A DNA stretch of 64,000 nucleotides. Origin: Agapanthus africanus. Its lineage: Eukaryota; Streptophyta; Magnoliopsida; Asparagales; Amaryllidaceae. The notes beneath the pieces are model-generated. The model ran no database searches. It was not told where the DNA came from and was given only the letters and a program-made list of their open reading frames with translations. Made by a program: the position numbers and the translations under genes. The DNA lies in contig JASDDO010000001.1 of NCBI GenBank assembly GCA_030015575.1, positions 323,859,595-323,923,594 on the forward strand, given 5' to 3'. The stretch's first letter is position 1. Each line of letters opens with the position of its first letter. This document shows, one piece after another, positions 34,167 through 47,128 of the stretch.

Positions 34167-36317
34167 TATTGGAGATAGTGCCCTCAGAGTCAATTATTGG
34201 ATCACAGGCACGTGATTGCAATGATTGAGAGAGGACCTATACCGTTAGAACAGTCTTACTCAAGATGATAGTATGCTATCTGGTTTATCTTTATCATCGT
34301 GTACTGTTTCAGGTGACCTTACAGGTCACTATTGCACGTTGATAAAGCCCTTAGGATTCTTGCTTGACGGCCAGCAGTATGATGGCGATCATATACGCGG
34401 GAGCTAGGGTCTATAAGCACATCCTTAAAAGGTCCCTAGTCGTGGGAGTTTCGAGACAGGGCATCGATACTCCAGAGCAGACTAGTGTATACAGTCGAGA
34501 CCCCGACGAGGGGCGGTGGCCAGTCTCACAAGCCACTGGTGTCAGTTGGTTCACCTAAGATGTATACAGGTGCTCATTGGGTTATGAGTACACCGGACAG
34601 GACTCGCCGGGAATATGCTAGTTGGTCTTATACCAGACGTCAGATAGCAGTTCCCTGGTGATATGTGTACAGGTTAGTTCATCGACCTGAGATCGTCATT
34701 TGTCTTGTGTGAGTTCCCACTGTACTTTGATTACTACCCTACCACGGCTCAAAGGAGTCGTGCAAACAGGTTTTAGTTGGGTACAGTCCCGAGCCATATG
34801 GAGGCAGTGAGCGGATCGGCAGGGGTTCGTCTCTCCCGGTATTGGGGGTGAGGTCTCTCTGTGTCTAGGAGAGCCATTACACAAAGCTCTCGGCCGAGGC
34901 AGGAGATTTACTGGTAGGTATTCCAATAGTATCTCAGGGTGTTCTGGGCTACACTCCGACACGACTTGTACCGCTTTTAGGGGTCTGACTTTTACCAACC
35001 CCCTAGGCCCGCCATGCGATGCTCATAGAAGAACGGACCGGACTGTACGGATATTGTCACTGACAGGCTCAGTAGGGTGTCAGCATGAGTTCGCTCACGG
35101 ACGTCCCTTTTGGTCAATACCTGGTAGCCCGTTACGTATGGCTAATACCTCTGACGCACTAGTGGTTAAATCCACAACCAAAGTATTGACGAGCCTTTAG
35201 AGTCCCCCACAGACCGTTTTCTCAAGTTTCGGGCGAAACGCTGTAGAGGCCGTATGGAGATATGGCAGGGTTCGATCATATATGTGCGGTATTGCACGGA
35301 TCGTGATCGGACGGATAATACTAGCGGGCTTTGGTTTAAGCCGGATCCTAGTATTGTACAGTGTGGATTTTGTCTCATTGCATTTGTAGTCGGTCGGAAT
35401 ACAAATGCGGGTATGTATATACAGTCGTGGGGTTTTCCTGTAATTTATTACGGGATCAGTTTTTTGAAGTTGCCAGTTTGCAAAGGAGGAATCAAAGGCA
35501 TTCGCAAACTAACTATTCCGTTTCGGCCAGTTTTCCTTTGTTCCTTCACGGCCGGACTTTTATGATGGAGGGGCTAATTTGCAAGTGTGCAAATTAGCAA
35601 TTGTGGAGGGTTTATTTGTAAATGAGTGATTATGATGGTTCAAGCATCTTTGCTTTTTCATTCATCATGATTTTGCATTAATGAGAAAGGATTGGAGATT
35701 AGATTGATAAGGATTATGATGTGAGGCTTGCTTTATGGCTTATGGTCACCATTTCTTTTCCTACACTCACCTCCCTTGTATATTTTCCTTTTCTCCAATT
35801 TTGTGATGGCCGGCCACTTCTTGTGTGAGAGAGAGAGGGTTCATTTTTGGTGTGGGAAAAATTATCATATCATATTATGCTTTGCCACAAAAATCGATAG
35901 CCATCTCAAAAGCTCATCTTCTTCTTCCCTCCTTCAAAGGCAACTTCACTACCCGTAAGAGACAAAGCATTCTACACTGATCCTACAACACCCTTAGGCA
36001 CGTCGGCTCGCCAACTCGTGCCCGAGTTGCCTCGGTCCAGAGGTGGGAGTCTGTAAAAGAACCCGGCGATGTGGTGCCCGTTCCGACAAGGAAATGAAGA
36101 CCGGAGATTCCGCGAGGAGATCGGAGTGAAGGCGAAGACCGAAGGACACGGATCGCTTGGTATAGCTCTCTACCCCATTCTCTTGATAGCTAGGATTAGG
36201 TTAATGGTTACGATTCGGGTTTTTAGGATGCGGTAGTGCCGGTTTAAAGTCAAGAAAATTTTTCGTTTCCGCATTTTGGCCGAGGAAAGACGGCCGGGGC
36301 TATACCGTAGTCCTACA
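34167..36317 (+). repeat. 3' LTR of element b
   Basis: A 2,151-bp partner of 26626-28710, longer mostly through two indels between the pair. Ends CCTACA, followed by the GTTCA duplication. Confidence 0.93.
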
Positions 36318-36322
36318 GTTCA

Positions 36323-37970
36323 TTACGTTAAAGGTTTTTTGCCAGAAACCATTCGTAGCCCTCCGTCATTTCAGACGAGTAGCACGTACTATTCATGCTA
36401 TGTTTGTTGACCTTTGTCAAGGCATAGTGTATGGTAGCTGCTTGTTACCTTTCTGCTGCATAGATAGATGCGTTGGTTTGGGATAATCGTATAGCCTTGT
36501 TGATCTTCGTCAAGGGCTTGTACGGGTGGGTTCAAATTAACCTGGACAATGACGGGTAGAACTTGACATGTGACTTATGATTAGTTGACCTTCGTCAAGG
36601 TCATAAGAGCATGGGGCAAAAATCACATCGGGAGTTTCTAAAGAAACTGAAACTTGCCAGATATGCGCATACCTTCTGGAGTGTGATAACGTGAGCGGAT
36701 TCCGTCACATTATCATGCGATGATAGTTGGATCCCGATTCCTACTGATGAGTTGGTTTAATTCTCGGGTGATCCCGACTAATTCTTCTTTCAGGTTTGGG
36801 GAAGAATTTAATGTTACAATGGGAGGTTTCCTGATTAGATAAAGTGACAACCATTCTGATCTAGGTTAGAGTGCACGCTGAGTGTTTCTTTTCTCTCTCT
36901 CTTTGGCAGCGACCATGACCCGACCCTAGACTATAACTCAGTGACCAAAATTGACCGAACCTTCTTAAACACTGGCTTTTGGATTGTCAGAGTTGCATAC
37001 CGCATTGCCACTTCTACTTTTACCCTTTTCTCCAGGACACCCCGTATTACTACGAACATCCACTTCCATTGGATAAAACCATCGTATGGTTATATACGAA
37101 CTCGAAGGAATTTATTCGAGGATGGTTTCCGGTTCTGGAGAAAACAAATAGGACTATTCAGTTGTCTTTTCCTTTTTACCTTCTCTCAGGTTGCGAGTAC
37201 TCCTTGCTTTAGGAGATAGTACACCTATTACGCAAATTGGATAGTCTTCTTCCAAACCTTAGGCTGGTGCCGAACGGTAGGGAATGAAGAAAACTAATTA
37301 GCCTAAATGGTGTACAGAAGGTATTATGTAAAGACAAATAAAGGGATTAGTAAGAGGGCAAAGTAAATTGCGACTGCTATTCACGACCAAACCAAGTATT
37401 TCTTCGCCAATCCTACATCACCTTTGTATTTCTCCAGGACACTCCGCATCACTACGAAGATCCACAGTTTATTGGATACTCCATCGTATGGTTATATACG
37501 AACTCGAAAGGAACTTGTTCCAGTTCGGGGATGGATTCTGGTTCAGGAGAAATAGGAATAAGATTTATTCGGTTGTCTTTTATCTTCACCTTCTCTCGCA
37601 TTGCGAGTGCTCCTAGGATTAGGACAGTACACCCATTATGCTTATTGGATAGTCTTCTTCCAAACCATAGGCTGGTGCCGAACGGTAGGGAAGGAAGAAA
37701 ACCACTTAGCCTAAAAGGGGTGTACAGAAGGAAATGACTAAAGACATATAAAGGGATTTGGAGAGATGACAATGAAATATACGGTTACAGTTGTGAATCT
37801 GGATAATGGAAGAGGCATTACTAGAAATACCCGGATACCCCTACGAAATATTTCAATGTTTCAGTTTCACTGTGTATTGTTAAAAGAAAACTGATTTCCC
37901 AATTAGTCCTTACTCCAGGATATGTATTTACCAGATATGATTCTCACATCTGTATGGTTTTACAGATGAT
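36323..37970 (+). other. Element a leader, second part
   Basis: Resumes a's leader after b: triple hairpin module (36398-36607), TGATAACGTGA hairpin (36684-36715), CT tract and AG before CGACCATG (near 36,915), and the 400-base tandem repeat (about 37,030-37,770). No coding capacity. Element c enters at 37971. Confidence 0.8.
36398..36607 (+). other. Triple hairpin module, element a
   Basis: CTATG/CATAG (36398-36402 with 36423-36427), an AGCC/GGCT-type stem spanning 36488-36524, and CTTATGA/TCATAAG (36574-36580 with 36601-36607). Tops contain TTGACCTTCGTCAAGG or one-base variants, themselves able to form TTGAC/GTCAA. Confidence 0.7.
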
Positions 37971-40068
37971 TGTTGGATATGGTGCCCTCAAAGTCAATTA
38001 TTGGATCGCAGGCACGTGATTGCAATGATTACGGAGGACCTATACCGGTAGGACAGTCTTACTCGAGATGATAGTATGCTATCTGGTTTACTTTTATCAG
38101 TCGTGTACAGGTTCAGGTGACTGATCACTGTTACACTTTGATAGAGCCCTTAGGATCTCGCTTTACTACCAACAGTATAATGGCGATCATATATGTGAGA
38201 GTTGGGTAGTCTATAAGCATATCCTTAATTGTGGTCCCTAGTCGTGGGAGTTTCGAGACAAGGCATCGATACTCCGGAGTAGACTAGTGTATACAGTCGA
38301 GACCCCGACAAGGGGCGATGGCCGGTCTCACAAGCCACTGGTGTCAGTTGGATCACCTAAGATGTATACAGGTGCCCATTGGGTTATGAGTACACCGGAC
38401 AGGACTCGCCGGGAACCTGCTAGTTGGTATTATATCTATCGTCAGATAGCACTTCCCTGGTGACATGTGTACAGGTTAGTTCATCGACCTGAGGTCGTCA
38501 TTTGTCTTGTGTGAGTTCCCACTGTGCTTTGATTTCTACCCTACCACGGCTCAAAGGAGTCGTGCAAACAGGTAGTTTTTGGGTACAGTCCCGAGCCACA
38601 TGGAGGTAAGTAAGCGGATCGGCATGGGATTCGTCTCTCCCAGTATTGGGGGTGAGATCGCGCTGTGTTTAGGAGAGCCATTACACATAGCCCTCGGCCG
38701 AGACAGGAGATTTACTGGTAGGTACTCCAGTAGTATCTCAGGGTGTTTTTGGGCTACACTCCGACACGACTTATACAGCTATTGGGGGTCTGACGTTACC
38801 AGCCCCCCAGGCCGATATACGAAACTCATAGGCTAAAGGACCGGACTGTATATACATTGTCACTGTTAGGCTCAGTAGGGTTTCTGGATGAGTTCGCTCA
38901 TCAGCCTCCCTTGAGGTCAGTGCATGGGCAGCCGTTACGCACAGCTAGTGCCGCTGACGGCTTGTGGTTAAACCCACTGCCAGGGTACTGACGAGTCATT
39001 AGAGTCCCCCACAGACAGTTTCCCAAGTTCGGGCAAAACGTTGTAGAGGCCGTATGGTTTTATGGCAGGGTTTGGAAAATGCACGTGCGTTTACGCACGT
39101 GTCATATTTCGGGCAGATAATACTGGTGGGTTTTGGTTTAAGCCGGATCCGAGTATTATATTGAGTAGATATAATATCTTTATCTCAGTTGCATTTGTAT
39201 TCGGTTGTAATACAAATGCGGGTATGTTTATACTGTTACGGGATTGTCCTGAAATTCGTTTCGGGATCGCTTTTGGAAGTTGCCAGTTTCCAGTTTTCTA
39301 TCGCCCGTATTAAACATTCGGTTTAATGCGGATTTATCTTTTCTTCACTTGGGTGAGTCATGAGGTGAGTCGTGTTTCTAGAAGGTTCTAGAATGGTGAC
39401 TAGGTTAGTGACTCATTATTGTTCATTTAATGATTTGCTAGGTGTATTAGTGAGTCACCTTTCCATTAATGCTTTTTGTTTTTGCTTTGATATTTCTTCA
39501 TGATAAGTATTGATTATGGTCACCCCCTCTTTTCCTACACTCACCTCCCTCCTTCTATATATATGGTCGGCCCCTCTTGAAGAAAGATTATGGTTGTTGT
39601 TTAAAAAAGATGATAGTTTTTGGTGTATGGAAATTTCATAGCTCTTTTTATTCCATCACCCGATTCAAATGGCAACTTCATTAACTGTTCGTCCATGGCT
39701 TTGGACGAAGCGAGACAAAGTGTTCTACTCATTCTCTACATCAATCTTGGTCATCTCTTTTAGCAAACTTGATGACCGAGTTTCCTCGGGTCAGAGGCGG
39801 GAGCCCGTTTAAAGATCCGTTGACGTGGTGCCACCTGGACGAGGAGATCGGAGATCGACGAGATTGAAGCAGCCGCAACGGAGCGTAGGATGATGGTTAA
39901 AGAACGAAGGACTCAGATCGTTCGGTATAACCTTTCTACCCTCTTTGTAGTTTGTTAGTTTAGCAATAATGGCAGATCCGGGTTATAGTATACGATAGCG
40001 CCAGTTAAAAAGTTTTTGTTCCGCATTTGGCGTCTGTTAGACGGCCGGGACGCTACCGTAGACTTACA
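37971..40068 (+). repeat. 5' LTR of element c
   Basis: A 2,098-bp LTR, TGTTGG...TTACA. It shows the site where e later inserted in the partner LTR: CCCCTCTTGAAGAAAG followed by ATTATGG at about 39,570-39,590. The stem-loop is at 38238-38287. Confidence 0.93.
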
Positions 40069-40069
40069 G

Positions 40070-40082
40070 TGGTATCAGAGCC
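40070..40082 (+). other. Primer binding site of element c
   Basis: TGGTATCAGAGCC after a one-base spacer; initiator-Met tRNA type. Confidence 0.93.
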
Positions 40083-43000
40083 TCGCCATTAAGCTTTACT
40101 AACTTGTGCTAACGCGTTTACAATATCGATCGAACGAAATTTCGAAAACTACAATTTTCTGGGTTAAAGTTTCTGTCGATTTTTAAAAGGGTCTAAAAAT
40201 TATTTTGCATATCACAGAAAACAGAGCAGGCTTTATTAAGAATTCTTGTAAAATTTGGTCAACTGAAGCTTCCAAAGGGCCGCGGAACCGCCGCGCAAAC
40301 CCTAGTTTGGCCGAGATTCCGCCGCCGTTTTGGAGCTACAGTAAACCATTTTTCTATAGTAGGTTCTTCTTGTAAAATTGTTGTTTATGGAATATTTCTT
40401 TTGGGCCCAAATTTTTTACTGTACACCAGATGTACGTGGGGTCCACTTAGGGAAGTTTTGTCGATCGGAATTTTAAACTTGTTAGTTTGCAGTACTTTCA
40501 TTATATCTCCGACCGTGAATGTCATTCGAGTGGTAAACCGCGTCTGATTGCTATAGTTCTTTTAGACGGGTTTGCGAACGTGATATTCACGTTGATGTTC
40601 TATGTTGTGCTGTGATGTTGCGGATTTGTCGTGGTGGATAGCAGTGTGCAATGGTAGTGCAGTTTGGATTTATTTGTACATTTGATATTGCGGGGCGAGC
40701 GTCCAACATGTGGACTGCTGTCACTGCCTGTTTGTATAATATTCTTTTGGAGCACGACCGGGCTGAGGTCGATGTACCCGTTGTACATATTATTTATTTC
40801 TGTACTAGGTTTACCCCACGACGGAGTGCACGGATGGCCAGGTTCTGGAGGGCAACGGGTCCGCATCTCTTGGCTTTGAGAGGCAAAGGGGCCTCACTCT
40901 AGAATTGGCAGACTATTCGCCGCACTCGTAAGGGGTACAGGTTGACCCAAGGAGGGGTGCTCAAGTTACCGGATTCCGTGAAGTGCTGGGTGGTCCATTC
41001 ACTTTGCTGTAGGGGGCTGCCTCGCTTCAGGTTTTGGCGGGTAACTTGCCGCACCCGTAGAGGTATAGGTTTCATTGCACAGGCTATCCACACGACCAGG
41101 GGAACGTCGGGTTTCAGTAGCGGCTCTGTGAAACCCGGGGATCCCAGATTATCTGTATTGTTCTGTGATGCTTATTACTTTTCTGTAATGTTGCATATTA
41201 TCACGCCTGGAGCGATTATTGTATATTGGTATATATACTATTAGATGTTGTATATGTTTTACACCCGTGCCAGTCCAGTCTCCGCTCTGTCGTTAGTTAA
41301 GTAACCTAACGGGTGATGACGGGACCCAGTGACGAATGCGGATGGCATATACGTACATTTTATTTTCGTTCTTTTCTGGTGTGATTATTTGATGGGACTG
41401 CGTTGATTCTGATTAATGCAAAGGAAAATAAACCTATTTGGCAGTTGTTGGAACAGTTTTAAAAAGTGTTATTACAAAGACGTTTCCTTTTGCTTTGCAT
41501 AGCGGTATTCGGTTGGAATATCCTGCACCGCATTCGACGAGGCAAGGGCCGATATCCCTTCACCGGGAGTGACCCCTTAGGCAAAAGTTTGCGTCAGGGT
41601 AATAATTTCACTATAGTCGATTACAAGTTGCTTTGCATAGCGGTATTCAGTTAGAATATCCTGCACCTCATTCCACGAGAAAAGAGCCGAGATCCCTTCA
41701 CCAGGAGTGACCTCTTTAGCAAAGGTTTTCGCCACTATATTTTTATAAAAAGCTATCAGGTTCCTTCAGCGATATCAAGTTCACTACGTTAAAGGTTTTT
41801 CACCAAAAACCAGCCGTAGCCCTCCGTCATTTCTTTTAGGTATTCAGTAGTATTCAAGCTATGTATTTTGACCTAACGCCAAGGCATAGTGTTTGGTAGC
41901 TGCTGGGTATTCATTTGTTGCATAGATAGATGAGTTGGTTTGGGACAGTCGTTCTGCCATTTTGACCTAACGCCAAGGGCATGTACGGGTGGGTTCAAAT
42001 TGACAAGATAGTGACGGGTAGAACTTGGCATGTGACTTATGACATTTTGACCTAACGCTAAGGTCATAAGAGCATGGGGCAAAAATTATATCGGGAGTTT
42101 CTAAAGAAACTGAAACTTGCCAAGTATGTGCATACCTTCTGGAGTGTGATAACGTGAGTGGATTCCGTCACGTTATCATGCGATGAGAGTTGGATCCCGA
42201 TTCCCACTGATGAGTTGGTTTACTCTTCGGGTGATCCCGATTGATTCTTCTTTTAGGTTTGGAGGAGAATTTGACAGTACAGTGGGAGGTTCCTGATTAG
42301 ATAAAGTGATAACCATTCTGATCTAGGTTAGAGCGCACGCAGAGTGTTTCTTTTCTCTCTCTCTCTCTTTGGCAGCGACCATTGACCGACCCTAGACTAT
42401 GACCCAGTGACCAAGTTGACCGAACCTTCTTAAAATACTGGCTTTTGGATTGTCTAAGTTGCATAAGTCATTGCCGCTCCTTCTTTTACCCTTTGCATTT
42501 CTCAGAACACCCCGTATTACTACGGTCGTCCACTTCCATTGGATAGATCCATCGTATGGTTATATACGAACTCGGAGGGACTTCATCGAGGATGGATCCA
42601 GGTTCAGGAGAAATAGAATTGGTTTATTCAGTTGTCTTTTATTATCACCTTCTCTCAGGTTGCAAGGGCTCCTTAGTTTAGGAGAGTACACCTATTGCGC
42701 TTATTGGATAGTCTTATTCCAAACCATAGGTAGGTGCCGAAAGGTAGGGAATGAAGAAAACCAATTAGCCTAAGTAGGGTGTGCAGAAAGGTAATATGTA
42801 AAAACAAAATAAAGGGATTAGAAAGAGGGCAAAGTAAATTGCGACTGCTATCATTCACGACTAAACCGCGTAGTTCATCGCCACTCCTATTTCACCTTTG
42901 CTTTTTTCCCCAGTTCGGGAGAAATAGAATAAGGTATTATTCAGTTGTCTTTTATCATCACCTTCTCTCAAGTTACGAGTACTCCTTGGTTTAGGAGGGT

Positions 43001-45511
43001 ACACCTATTATGCTTATTGGATAGTCTTCTTCCAAACCATAGGCTGGTGCCGAACGGTAGGGAAGGAAGAAAACCACTTAGCCTAAAAGGGGTGTACAGA
43101 AGGAAATGACTAAAGACAAATAAAGGGATTTAGAGATATGGCAAAGAAATATACGGTTATAGTCATGAATTGAATTATGGAAGAGGCATTGCTAAGAATA
43201 CTAGGATACCCCTACGAAACATTTTCATGTTTCAGTGCATTGTTAAATGAAAACTGTTTTCCCGATTAGATACTTATTCCAGGGCATGTATTTACCAGGT
43301 TTCATTCTCATATCTGTATGGTTTTACAGATGATGAGTGGGAGTAAATTATTGGGAATTAGGTAATCATCCTCATTATATCGGAATTCGTTGTAATTGGT
43401 GATATTTGAGGAAATTGCCTGGGTACAATTTTCAACCTACGATACACAGGTTTTGAGTTATTCAACTCAGCGGACTTATACAGAGTATTGTATGTTGTCC
43501 AGTGTCCATCAGGACAAAGGGGTAGGTCCTCGTATTATGTTCTGTTTACTTATGACTTCTCTAGTTTTTAGACAAGTGTTTCGTAGAAATACAAGGTCTA
43601 AGTTTTGAGAAGTTATGGGTATAAGAATAAAGTAGAGAACCAGATGTCGCAAGTATCGAGATTCTTCAAAGAGATCGAAGATGTAGATTCTTGTGATTGG
43701 TATTCAGTTGATAGTAATGGTTTTGAGAAACTTGTTTCTCTTTCAAGTTACTCATAATTGGATGGATTCCTAAGTTGAGTAATGCTGATTAGCTTCTCTC
43801 CATTAAGTTGATATGCACTGGAGACAGTTGCATGATTAGAATCTGGTTCCAATTAAATAAAGTGCCAAAGTTTCTATATTGGATATAGAATGGTTCATAT
43901 CTTAACGATGTTAAGGTACGGTGAGTTGTCCAGCTTATGCTTAAAACCAGACTCTGGATAACTCAAGGCACGTTTCTGTAATGGCAGTTTGTGGGTTGAA
44001 CCTGGCTTTGACGAGGGTTGATTTTCTACCATCTGGAAGATCAATAGTGATATTGTTCTTGACTCGCCACAGTTTTAGTAAAATGCATTTTTTCAGAAAA
44101 CAGTAGTGGGAGTATGGTAGAACTGGAAGTGATTCCAGAACCGCAAACGACTACGGAAAATTTAATAGGACCTAAAGATTCAATCAGGTTTGACATTCCA
44201 TTAGCCACTCCGCAGATATGGTGGGTAACCTCAGACACCCGAGAGGTACTTCGGTAGCCTCAAGGATGGTGACAGGGAGGTTCTTGTTTACCCAGACTTG
44301 ATACTACTGTTGTCCCAGACTATGAGACCCGGCAGGAGGTTAAATATAGCGTCGTTCTAAACTAGCTTTAGAAGTGCACGTATATATTATTCTGCCAGAG
44401 GGTTGTTGTAGTCAGTGGGAGCAGCGGAAGCATAGTGGGCAAGAAGCTTATGTCTATTTATAGACTTAAGCAGTTATAGCGGAGATAGATCATCTAGTTT
44501 TGATATGACGGTCATAGGTTTGACTTTATCAGAATAGGGGATGGATCTGTTAAGAAGGTAGTAGGGTGTGATGTCACGGTATTTGGATGACATACACAGA
44601 GTAGGAAGTAAAATTCCTATACTATGATCGGTTGTACTGTGGTCGTCACACAGTTGTTTCTCCAGACAGGATATGGATAAAATATCTGACATTCTGGTTT
44701 CTAGATCTATGGTTTTAGATCTAGATTTGGGTAGTTTCCCAATGTGGGTACTTTGACAGTATTCTGATAGTATTTAGAATAGATGACTCCTGGCATGGTG
44801 GTGTACCTGCAGGTGATGGAGTCACCCTCTCTAAAGGTGTCTTACAGACTAAAGGGGAGAGGGATGTGCATGATTGGCAGATCACTTGCTGAGGCAATTG
44901 AGTCAATCGTGAGATGTCAAGTACCACACCAGATGTTGTTTTTGCACTAGATGCAATAAGTTTGTAATAATCCAATCCTGGATAAACATAAGGAAGCAGT
45001 TTTAGAACATAAGTGCATGTTCTACGGATTTTATGACGGCAGCCTCCTTCGGGAGACGGTTATCATTCCAGGCTTCAAAGGTGACATGGTTGACAGAGTG
45101 ATTGTCAGAGTTATAGTTTTCCCTCTTATGAGGGACAATATTATGGACAGGTGGTCCAAGAGGATACTGTGGGAGGCTTGGTGCTGGATACTGATTAGGT
45201 TCAGTGATCGATACAGTCTAAGAAGTTTGGATTTGGAGTTCATTTATGAACTAGGTCCCATCAGATATCCAGACATATTCTAAGACAGGTATTACTCAAT
45301 TCGGGAGATGGCTTTCTCCGCGAACTTAAGATTAAGAGAGACATAGAAAGAAACATCAGGGCGGATCCACTCACTGATGCTATTTCTCGAACACAATAGT
45401 TTTACAAACGGGCTTTGTGAAACTGATTAGTAGAGGAGTTGGATGTTCGGTTTCACACGGGCTGTGAGTAGTCGACATCGCAATAATTAGCCTTAAGTGC
45501 AAGTGGGAGAT
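40083..45511 (+). other. Element c internal region: leader and decayed polyprotein
   Basis: The leader has the 11-bp hairpin (40514-40591), two 140-base repeat units (near 41,490-41,740), the triple hairpin module (41859-42070), the 11-bp TGATAACGTGA hairpin (42147-42178) and the 400-base repeat. Past 43,400 the same decayed integrase, linker (near 44,100) and RNase H traces as in b appear at matching places, then the PPT at 45,497-45,510. Confidence 0.8.
41859..42070 (+). other. Triple hairpin module, element c
   Basis: CTATG/CATAG (41859-41863 with 41885-41889), TGCC/GGCA (41955-41958 with 41978-41981) and CTTATGA/TCATAAG (42036-42042 with 42064-42070). All three tops carry TTTTGACCTAACGC, a spelling unique to this element. 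Confidence 0.72.
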
Positions 45512-47128
45512 TGTTGGATATAGTGCCCTCAAAGTCAATTATTGAATCGCAGGCATGTGATTGCAATGATTGCGGAGGACCTATACCGGTAGGACAGTCT
45601 TACTCGAGATGATAGTATGCTATCTGGTTTACCTTTATCAGTCGTGTACAGGTTCGGGTGACTGATCACTGTTACACTTTGATAGAGCCCTTAGGATCTT
45701 GCTTTACTACCAACAGTATGATGGCGATCATATACGTGAGAGTTGGGTAGTCTATAAGCATATCCTTAATTGTGGTCCCTAGTCGTGGGAGTTTCGAGAC
45801 AGGGCATCGATACTCCGGAGTAGACTAGTGTATACAGTCGAGACCCCGACGAGGGGCGGTGGCCGGTCTCACAAGCCACTGGTGTCAGTTGTATCACCTA
45901 AGATGTATACAGGTGCTCATTGGGTTATGAGTACACCGGACAGGACTCGCCGGGAACCTGCTAGTTGGTATTATACCTATCGTCAGATAGCACTTCCCTG
46001 GTGACATGTGTACAGGTTAGTTCTTCGACCTGAGGTCGTCATTTGTCTCGTGTGAGTTCCCACTGTGCTTTGATTTCTACCCTACCACGGCTTAAAGGAG
46101 TTGTGCAAACAGGTAGTTTTTGGGTACAATCCCGAGCCACATGGAGGCAAGTGAGCGGATCGGCAGGGGATTCGTCTCTCCCGGTATTGGGGGTGAGATC
46201 GCGCTGTGTTTAGGAGAGCCATTACACATAGCCCTCGGCCGAGGCAGGAGATTTACTGGTAGGTACTCCAGTAGTATCTCAGGGTGTTTTTGGGCTACAC
46301 CCCGACACGACTTATACAGCTATTGGGGGTCTGACGTTACCAGCCCCCTAGGCCGATATACGATACTCATAGGAGAACGGACCAGACTGTATATACATTG
46401 TCACTGTTAGGTTCAGTAGGGTTTCTGGATGAGTTCGCTCATCAGCCTCCCTTGAGGTCAGTGCATGGGCAGCCGTTACGCACAGCTAGTGTCGCTGACG
46501 GCTTGTGGTTAAACCCACTGCTAGGGTACTGACGAGTTATTAGAGTCCCCCACAGACAGTTTCCCAAGTTCGGGCGAAACGTTATAGAGGCCGTGTGGTT
46601 TTATGGCAGGGTTCGGAAAATGCACGTGCGTTTATGCACGTGTCATATTTCGGGCAGATAATACTGGTGGGTTTTGGTTTAAGCCGGATCCGAGTATTAT
46701 ATTGAGTAGATATATTATCTTTGTCTCAGTTGCATTTGTATTCGGTTGTAATACAAATGAGAGTATGTTTATACTGTTACGGGGTTGTCCTGAAATTCGT
46801 TTCGGGATCGCTTTTGGAAGTTGCCAGTTTCCAGTTTTCTATCGCCCGTATTAAACATTCGGTTTAATGCGGATTTATCCTTTCTTCACTTGGGTGAGTC
46901 ATGAAGTGAGTCATGTTTTTAGAAGGCTCTAGAATGGTGACTAGGTTAGTGACTCATTATTGTTCATTTAATGATTTGCTAGGTGTATTAGTGAGTCACC
47001 TTTACCATTAATGCTTTTTGTTTTTTCTTTGATATTTCTTCATGATAAGTATTGCTTATGGTCACCCCCTCTTTTCCTACACTCACCTCCCTCCTTCTAT
47101 ATATATGGCCGGCCCCTCTTGGAGAAAG
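45512..47128 (+). repeat. 3' LTR of element c, left part
   Basis: The first 1,617 bp of c's 3' LTR up to the GAAAG target site of e. It continues at 57752. Confidence 0.93.

Larger units (their letters stand above)
26626..36317 (+). mobile_element. Ty1/copia element b, full length, coding decayed
   Basis: A 9.69-kb element with LTRs at 26626-28710 and 34167-36317, primer binding site, PPT (near 34,154-34,165) and GTTCA duplications at 26621-26625 and 36318-36322. It sits in the leader of a. The LTRs differ at about 2-3% of positions by eye plus a few indels, so it is moderately young. The internal region keeps only faint traces of integrase, linker and RNase H, far too broken to count. Confidence 0.93.

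Noticed and set aside
36941-37772. Frames in element a resembling those of b
   Set aside because: Same non-coding tandem repeat as in b; similarity is at DNA level and frames are not kept.
45017-45283. 88-codon frame in element c
   Set aside because: DNA in this stretch corresponds to decayed reverse transcriptase/RNase H; the frame itself reads unrelated residues.
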